A stretch of 11,295 bases of DNA from Candidatus Omnitrophota bacterium (GTDB taxonomy: Bacteria > Ratteibacteria > UBA8468 > B48-G9 > DSTR01): NCBI GenBank assembly GCA_023818865.1, contig JAMWDF010000066.1, positions 1 to 11,295 of the forward strand, written 5' to 3'. Positions 6,735 to 11,295 of this stretch are shown here, in pieces. Positions within the stretch are counted from its first letter, which is position 1. The number at the start of each line of letters is the position of its first letter. Both the position numbers and the translations under genes were made by a program. Below the pieces are notes generated by a model that saw only the letters and a program-made list of their open reading frames with translations, searched no databases and was not told the DNA's origin.

Positions 6735-8456
6735 ATGAAAGGTAAGGAAATTCTTCCCAGACCAGAACACCCCCGGCCTGATTTCTTCCGAAGAGACTGG
6801 ATCAATTTGAACGGAAGTTGGCAGTTTAAGATTGATCGGGCTAATGAAGGCTTACAAAAAGAATTTTTCCGCTCCGAAACCCCTTTTCCAGAAAGAATTG
6901 TTGTCCCTTTCTGCCCGGAAAGTTCACTTTCTGGCATAGGGACTAAAGATTTTCTGGTATGCGTATGGTATCGGCGGAATTTCACTCTGCCGGAAAAGTG
7001 GAAAAACAAACGAATTCTTCTTCATTTTGGGGCAGTTGACTATGAAACTGACGTCTGGTTAAACGAAAATTATCTTGGTAGACATATCGGCGGTTATACC
7101 CCTTTCTCGTTTGAGATTACCCATCTGGTGAAAAGAGGGGAAAACACAATAACAGTCCGGGCATATGACGATAACCGCACTGGTAAACAGCCCTCAGGGA
7201 AACAATCACCCCGTTATGAATCTTATGCTGGCCAATATACCCGGGTAACAGGAATCTGGCAGACAGTCTGGCTGGAAGCAGTCGGGCCGGCTTACCTGAA
7301 GTGTTTCCGCTTTTCGCCGGATTCGGCTAACGAGAAACTTACTCTCCAGTTACAAACTGAGGGAGCCACCAGAGCCAAGGTACAAGTTTTTTGCGAGGAC
7401 CAACCGGTCGGAGAGAAAACGATTCAGGCTGACGGCCTGGTAAAACTGGAAATTCCGATCCGGCGTCCCATCCTCTGGAGTCCTACCTATCCGCATCTCT
7501 ACCGGGTAACCATTACTTTATTTTCTGGGCAAGAGATTTATGATCAGGTCGGGTCCTATTGCGGCTTCCGGACTATCCAAATAAAAGGGAATCAATTCTT
7601 GCTGAACGGTCATCCTCTTTTCCTGAGGCTAATTCTTGACCAGGGTTATTATCCTGACGGAATCTATACTGCCAGGACAGAAGAAGACTTGAAAAAAGAC
7701 ATCCTTCTGGCTACAAACTTGGGTTTTCAGGGCGCCAGGTTACACCAGAAGGTGTTTGAACCGCGTTTCCTTTACTGGGCTGATAAACTTGGGTATCTAG
7801 TCTGGGGAGAATATGGAAGCTGGGCGGCTGATGCCAAGGTTTATCCTGGTACCCCGGCTGAATGGATAGAAGCCGTACTCAGGGATATAAACCATCCCTC
7901 TATCATCGGTTGGTGCCCCCTGAATGAAACCTCTCCCAGGCAACCTTTAGAGACAACCAGAAATCTTTACTGGTTAACCAAGATTGTTGACCCGGACCGA
8001 CCAGTGATTGATACCAGTGGTTACATTCATGTGGAGACCGACCTTTACGACTGCCATAATTATACCCAGGACCCTAAGGAGTTTGCGCGGATGTTCGCAC
8101 CCTTAAGGAAAGACCCATCAGCCATCTGGAGAAAGTACCCTCAGTATGACGCCCCTTATCGGGGTCAGCCTTACTGGGTGAGTGAATATGGAGGCACCTG
8201 GTGGAACCAAAAGGGAGAAAAGACAGGCTGGGGCTATGGTCAAACCCCAAGAAGCAAAAAGGAATTTCTGGAACGGTACCGGGGATTGACTGAAACCCTC
8301 CTTTTTCACCCAAGAATCTGTGGCTTTGCCTACACCCAGTTGTATGATGTAGAACAAGAACAAAACGGTCTCTACACCTACCAGAGAGAAGAAAAGTTCC
8401 CGGCGGAAACTATCCGGGCAATTAACACCCAGCCAGCCGCTATGGAGAGGGGATAA
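6735..8456 (+). CDS. Glycoside hydrolase family 2 protein (beta-galactosidase/beta-glucuronidase-like), cytoplasmic
   Basis: A 573-residue GH2 enzyme with three core domains. The N-terminal sugar-binding jelly roll spans about 20-185 (LNGSWQFKID, YRRNFTLP, GGYTPFSFEIT, TGIWQTVWLE). An Ig-like sandwich spans about 187-285, and the catalytic TIM barrel about 290-560 (NHPSIIGWCPLNE, PYWVSEYGG). By family position Glu398 in LNE is the acid/base and Glu484 in SEYGG the nucleophile. GH2 enzymes are retaining and cleave beta-galactosides, beta-glucuronides, beta-mannosides or related links. The specificity here cannot be assigned from the motifs. There is no signal peptide, so the protein should act on imported oligosaccharides in the cytoplasm. 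It ends soon after the barrel, without the extra C-terminal domains of LacZ. It has its own promoter and strong RBS. Its stop is 3 bp from the stop of the convergent DUF4838 gene. Confidence 0.9.
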   Translation: MKGKEILPRPEHPRPDFFRRDWINLNGSWQFKIDRANEGLQKEFFRSETPFPERIVVPFCPESSLSGIGTKDFLVCVWYRRNFTLPEKWKNKRILLHFGAVDYETDVWLNENYLGRHIGGYTPFSFEITHLVKRGENTITVRAYDDNRTGKQPSGKQSPRYESYAGQYTRVTGIWQTVWLEAVGPAYLKCFRFSPDSANEKLTLQLQTEGATRAKVQVFCEDQPVGEKTIQADGLVKLEIPIRRPILWSPTYPHLYRVTITLFSGQEIYDQVGSYCGFRTIQIKGNQFLLNGHPLFLRLILDQGYYPDGIYTARTEEDLKKDILLATNLGFQGARLHQKVFEPRFLYWADKLGYLVWGEYGSWAADAKVYPGTPAEWIEAVLRDINHPSIIGWCPLNETSPRQPLETTRNLYWLTKIVDPDRPVIDTSGYIHVETDLYDCHNYTQDPKEFARMFAPLRKDPSAIWRKYPQYDAPYRGQPYWVSEYGGTWWNQKGEKTGWGYGQTPRSKKEFLERYRGLTETLLFHPRICGFAYTQLYDVEQEQNGLYTYQREEKFPAETIRAINTQPAAMERG

Positions 8457-8459
8457 ATT

Positions 8460-10322
8460 TTATTCCTTAAGATTCAACTGAAAGACTTTTGTCTTCTCGT
8501 TAAATTCTCTTTCCAGCCAGCGGCTGCACTGGAAGAAATAATAATCTTCAGGCAACCCAGCCGCCCTGGCTTTTTCCCGGCTGACTCTGGTAGCTGCCAC
8601 TGCCTGGCTAAAGAAATTCACCGCCTTTCTCCTGGCGATAGAAGAACCTGTCTGGTAGTAGCGAGCAAGGAAGTTACAGGCTTTCTGTTGCCAGGCCATC
8701 AACTTCAGTTCGCTTGATTCGTAAGCAGCCCGGGCGATTTCCTGAGGAAGCAGATTTGCCTGGCCTTCCCTGACTCTTGCCGCTAGGCGAAACAATTTCC
8801 TTCCGCTTTGCTGCAACCTTTGGGCGCACCTCTGGTAACTGGTGGCCATTTCCAGACTGAACTGGCTGATAGATTCTGGAAGCCACCGATAGTCCAGATA
8901 GATATCAGGGTTATATCCGCAAAGTTTCAACGCCTTGGAGAAAACATCACTCCTCTCCAGAAGATACTCAGAAAATAGAGCCGGGTTTTGGGGAAAAAGG
9001 GAAGAAGCAAGCCTTTTAATAAAACTAATCTCAGTTAACTCTGTCTTCCAGCAGGCCTGGGCAAAAAGGAGAAGGTTATAATCTGGACCTGGAGAAACAC
9101 CGCCTACTTGGAGAACCATATGGCTTTCAATACCGTACTTTTCATAGACCTTCATATCTCTTAGAATGATCCCAGGAAGAAAAGGGTACATCCCCCGAAA
9201 AAGAACCTGGTCTAGATAGTACTCAAAGGTGTGGCCATCTCCGATACCCTGATAAATTTCTGACCAGGCTTGGAGTGATTTCAAATAAAACCGGTTCCTT
9301 TCGCACTCAGGGTCATCCAGCGCATGACCATAACAGCGTTCTCTGGGAGCAAAAAGGAGAAAACTTCGCCGTGCAGGTTTGAGCGTAACCGGAGGGACTA
9401 AGGTATCATGATAAACTAGCATCGGTATCCTACCAGGATGGCCTATTTCCTCAGCGGCTTCTCCCAGATAACGAACCGAAAGCAAGGCCTGATCTGAAGG
9501 GGAAAGTGCCCGGCATCGGGAACAGAAACACCAGCCACCACCAGGTAAGTCCTCCGGCCAGGCGTGAAGGGCGTAAATCCCAGGCAGCAGCTTAAGCTTT
9601 TCCTGATAAGCTTTTTTCACTAACACTTCGGTCTCCGGATGAGTAAGACAGGCATTGAAATCTGCCTGCCTTTTTCCGAAGAAATCCTCTGGCTGGCTCA
9701 TCCGGAAAATTTCTGGCTTCTCTTTGAACAAATCCCTGGGTATTAGATTGGTAAGCCCATGACCTCCGGTCTCACAACGAAAGCCCAGTTTCTCCGCTAT
9801 AGGCAGATACTTTTCTGCCACCCCCACCGTATTCAACCTTAGCTTAGCAAAGAAACGCAGCCATTTTTCAGCAGTGGCTTCATTCAAGCTATGCGCGTAG
9901 ATTCCCCGATAAGGGAAACGCGGATTAACAGGGAAAACACCAGTGGGAATCGACCGCACCGGTCTTACCCATTCTCCTTCTTCTCCCGGATAAACGAAGA
10001 CAAAACCTAATCGTTCCGCTAAGTCATAAACGCCATGGAGAATTCCCCGGGGTTGGTTAGCTAAGATAAAAACTGCCTCCCGTTGGATAGCCAGACAGTA
10101 ACCATCTCCCCTAATCTTTTTCAGGTCAACCTGGGGGAAGGTGGGTTTAGACTGACTTTTGGCAAGACAGAGAGAATATTTCCCGAGAGCAACGGCATGG
10201 CGGCTGACTTGACATCCGATTTTTTTCAGAAGTCTTTCAAGTTCTTCCAGGGCAAACAGGTAGACAGACTCGGAAAAATCCGGAGGACAAAAAACAGTCA
10301 TTTTCTCCGATAGTTTAAACAT
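8460..10322 (-). CDS. DUF4838 / GH67 N-terminal-like domain protein, putative glycosidase
   Basis: A 620-residue protein without signal peptide. Residues about 1-125 resemble the N-terminal domain of GH67 alpha-glucuronidases: a helix with ALEELERLLKKIG, then ILANQPRGILHGVYDLAERLGF and VYPGEEGEWVRP. After PRFPYRGIYAH comes a TIM-barrel-like region with GGHG (186-189), a W-P-E-D segment (255-258) and a CFCSRC cluster (265-270). Such a cysteine cluster is typical of DUF4838 proteins (PF16126), found in polysaccharide-using bacteria and related to alpha-glucuronidase-like enzymes. The last 200 residues are helical. A glycosidase acting on a uronic-acid or related glycan is a reasonable inference but is not proven. 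It is the last gene of a minus-strand operon, 7 bp after the small exported-protein gene. The start at ATG 10322 has a moderate GAGG site; ATG 10301 is an alternative. Confidence 0.72.
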   Translation of the reverse strand: MFKLSEKMTVFCPPDFSESVYLFALEELERLLKKIGCQVSRHAVALGKYSLCLAKSQSKPTFPQVDLKKIRGDGYCLAIQREAVFILANQPRGILHGVYDLAERLGFVFVYPGEEGEWVRPVRSIPTGVFPVNPRFPYRGIYAHSLNEATAEKWLRFFAKLRLNTVGVAEKYLPIAEKLGFRCETGGHGLTNLIPRDLFKEKPEIFRMSQPEDFFGKRQADFNACLTHPETEVLVKKAYQEKLKLLPGIYALHAWPEDLPGGGWCFCSRCRALSPSDQALLSVRYLGEAAEEIGHPGRIPMLVYHDTLVPPVTLKPARRSFLLFAPRERCYGHALDDPECERNRFYLKSLQAWSEIYQGIGDGHTFEYYLDQVLFRGMYPFLPGIILRDMKVYEKYGIESHMVLQVGGVSPGPDYNLLLFAQACWKTELTEISFIKRLASSLFPQNPALFSEYLLERSDVFSKALKLCGYNPDIYLDYRWLPESISQFSLEMATSYQRCAQRLQQSGRKLFRLAARVREGQANLLPQEIARAAYESSELKLMAWQQKACNFLARYYQTGSSIARRKAVNFFSQAVAATRVSREKARAAGLPEDYYFFQCSRWLEREFNEKTKVFQLNLKE

Positions 10323-10329
10323 TTGGCCT

Positions 10330-10632
10330 CTACCTTTTTTCTTGGGGCTCCGGCTTAGCCGGCAGTCTAGGTTCTTCCAAAGGGCTTGGCAGAGTAACTT
10401 CTCTAATCAAATTCAGGTCCTTATCGTACTTAATCAGTTTATTGCCGATGGAAACAATTAGGCCACCGTCTGAAGTGGGAATAATCTGTTTGTCCATAAT
10501 CATCGGCCCACGACCAATGTCCGGTCTCACCCCCATTCCTAACATTGGGGCTCTTTCTGGCCTATTTATTTCCTGGGCCATTCCTGATGTCCAGATAACC
10601 ACCAGAAGAAAAAGGCAAACTCGCTTTTCCAT
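10330..10632 (-). CDS. Small exported protein of unknown function
   Basis: About 100 residues. The N-terminus is a clear signal peptide: basic start MEKR, hydrophobic core VCLFLLVVIW, then TSGMAQ with likely cleavage after MA. The mature part is a Met/Pro/Arg-rich linker (RPERAPMLGMGVRPDIGRGP) followed by SDGGLIVSIGNKLIKYDKDL and then NLIREVTLP. This looks like one hairpin or blade of a beta-propeller-like repeat, in which a value is read and then a stored state is described. The tail is rich in Pro, Glu and Lys. I do not recognise the family. Two ATGs are adjacent (10635 and 10632); AGGAGG on the minus strand is 4 nt before the second and only 1 nt before the first, so 10632 is preferred. 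The gene lies between the isomerase (16-bp gap) and the DUF4838 gene (7-bp gap), so all three are probably co-transcribed. It is likely periplasmic or secreted. Confidence 0.7.
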   Translation of the reverse strand: MEKRVCLFLLVVIWTSGMAQEINRPERAPMLGMGVRPDIGRGPMIMDKQIIPTSDGGLIVSIGNKLIKYDKDLNLIREVTLPSPLEEPRLPAKPEPQEKR

Positions 10633-10648
10633 CATTCCTCCTTTTTTC

Positions 10649-11295
10649 TCATTTTTCTACCAGCCCCCAAGACTTCAAATGGTCCAGGCTGATTTTGATG
10701 GCTTGGAATGGGTCTACTGTTGGGGTATCCATCTCCACCAGGCAGTAACGCACACCAGCCTCCCTACAAGCTTGAATAATCCGACTCCAGTTAAGGTTGC
10801 CAGTGCCAATCGGCGGCATAACCTGTTTGTTCTTACTTATTCCCATATCTTTAACATGGACTTCACTCACTCGGCCAGCATACTTCTCAATCCAGGTAGC
10901 TGGGTCGCCCCCGCCGTACTGAATCCAGTAAGTATCTATTTCCGCCTCCAAACCCGGGCAGTTCTCCAGAAGTATCTCCAGACCAGTCTTCTCTTCATAT
11001 CTTTCCAATTCAATCCCGTGGTTATGGTAACCGAGAATTAGTCCAGCTTCTCTTATCCTGGGTAATATCTGGCTGAATTCCTTGGCTACTTTGCGGTAAC
11101 CTTCAGCGTTGTGCAACTCACCGGGTAAACCTGGACACATGATAGCTTCACATCCTAAAATCTTGTGGGTAGCAATTACTCTGTCTAGCTCAGTAACAAT
11201 TTCCTGATAGCTAACATGAGTGGAACAGGCAAAAAGCCCGCGTTCGTCAAGCAATTTCTTCAACTCTTCTGCTTCCATCTTTGCCATCCCTGAAA
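10649..11295 (-). CDS. Sugar phosphate isomerase/epimerase (xylose isomerase-like TIM barrel), 5' end cut by window edge
   Basis: The visible part fits PF01261. In residues counted from ATG 11287: GYHNHGIELE at 86-95, Asp118 in AEIDTYW, His144 in SEVHVKD, Glu185 in CLVEMD, and the typical GTGNLNW. The Glu, Asp and His residues match the metal ligands of family members such as IolE/IolI and related epimerases. Usual length is about 255-280, whereas only 212 residues follow the ATG at 11287. The frame stays open to the edge (…S-G-M-A-K-M-E-AEELKKLL), which matches the internal segment after the first barrel strands. The ATG is therefore probably internal, and about 40 residues lie beyond the window. 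The reaction is likely isomerisation or epimerisation of a sugar or polyol, or of an oxidised sugar. It is the first visible gene of the operon with the exported protein and the DUF4838 protein. Confidence 0.87.
   Translation of the reverse strand, partial: SGMAKMEAEELKKLLDERGLFACSTHVSYQEIVTELDRVIATHKILGCEAIMCPGLPGELHNAEGYRKVAKEFSQILPRIREAGLILGYHNHGIELERYEEKTGLEILLENCPGLEAEIDTYWIQYGGGDPATWIEKYAGRVSEVHVKDMGISKNKQVMPPIGTGNLNWSRIIQACREAGVRYCLVEMDTPTVDPFQAIKISLDHLKSWGLVEK

Noticed and set aside
10442..11041. 199-residue plus-strand open frame
   Set aside because: It lies antisense to the isomerase and the exported-protein genes, both of which have family or signal-peptide support. Its translation has no recognisable domain.
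11285..11287. ATG 11287 as the true start of the isomerase
   Set aside because: The frame is open to the window edge, and the protein would lack the first barrel strands of the family, so it is more likely internal.

Overview
The window looks like a stretch of chromosome from an uncultured, probably anaerobic or fermentative, saccharolytic bacterium. The basis is gene content and style: a bacterial CoA-thioester operon, a URO-D-fold protein, a cytoplasmic GH2 enzyme, a DUF4838/GH67-like protein and a sugar isomerase, with Shine-Dalgarno sites and sigma70-like promoters. Gene sets of this kind are common in candidate phyla and Planctomycetes-like or Omnitrophica-like genomes. No marker gene is present, so a firm phylum cannot be given. 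I found no transposase, phage gene, CRISPR array, tRNA or rRNA.

Left part (1-4781): a FAD-dependent oxidoreductase gene runs off the left edge on the minus strand. Facing away from it is a four-gene plus-strand operon: FabG-type SDR, two-domain acyl-CoA:acetate CoA-transferase, acetyl-CoA acetyltransferase and 3-hydroxybutyryl-CoA dehydrogenase. The genes are 2 bp apart or overlap, and the operon ends in an intrinsic terminator at 4755-4781. Together the enzymes would interconvert 3-hydroxybutyrate or 3-hydroxybutyryl-CoA, acetoacetate or acetoacetyl-CoA, and acetyl-CoA. The SDR and the dehydrogenase should have opposite stereospecificity. The intergenic region (161-295) carries two divergent promoter-like sequences, and an inverted repeat overlaps the -10 box of the operon promoter. 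The first gene would then have a leader of only about 8 nt.

Middle part (4782-6734): on the minus strand, a URO-D/methyltransferase-fold gene is followed by the decayed remains of a DppA-type (M55) D-aminopeptidase gene. The remnant shows frame changes, in-frame stops and an internal deletion.

Right part (6735-11295): a plus-strand GH2 glycosidase with its own promoter and strong RBS converges, with a 3-bp gap, on a minus-strand operon. That operon reads sugar phosphate isomerase/epimerase (cut by the right edge), a small exported protein of unknown function, and a large DUF4838/GH67-N-like protein. The right half therefore looks like a glycan (possibly uronide) processing locus. The substrate cannot be deduced from sequence.
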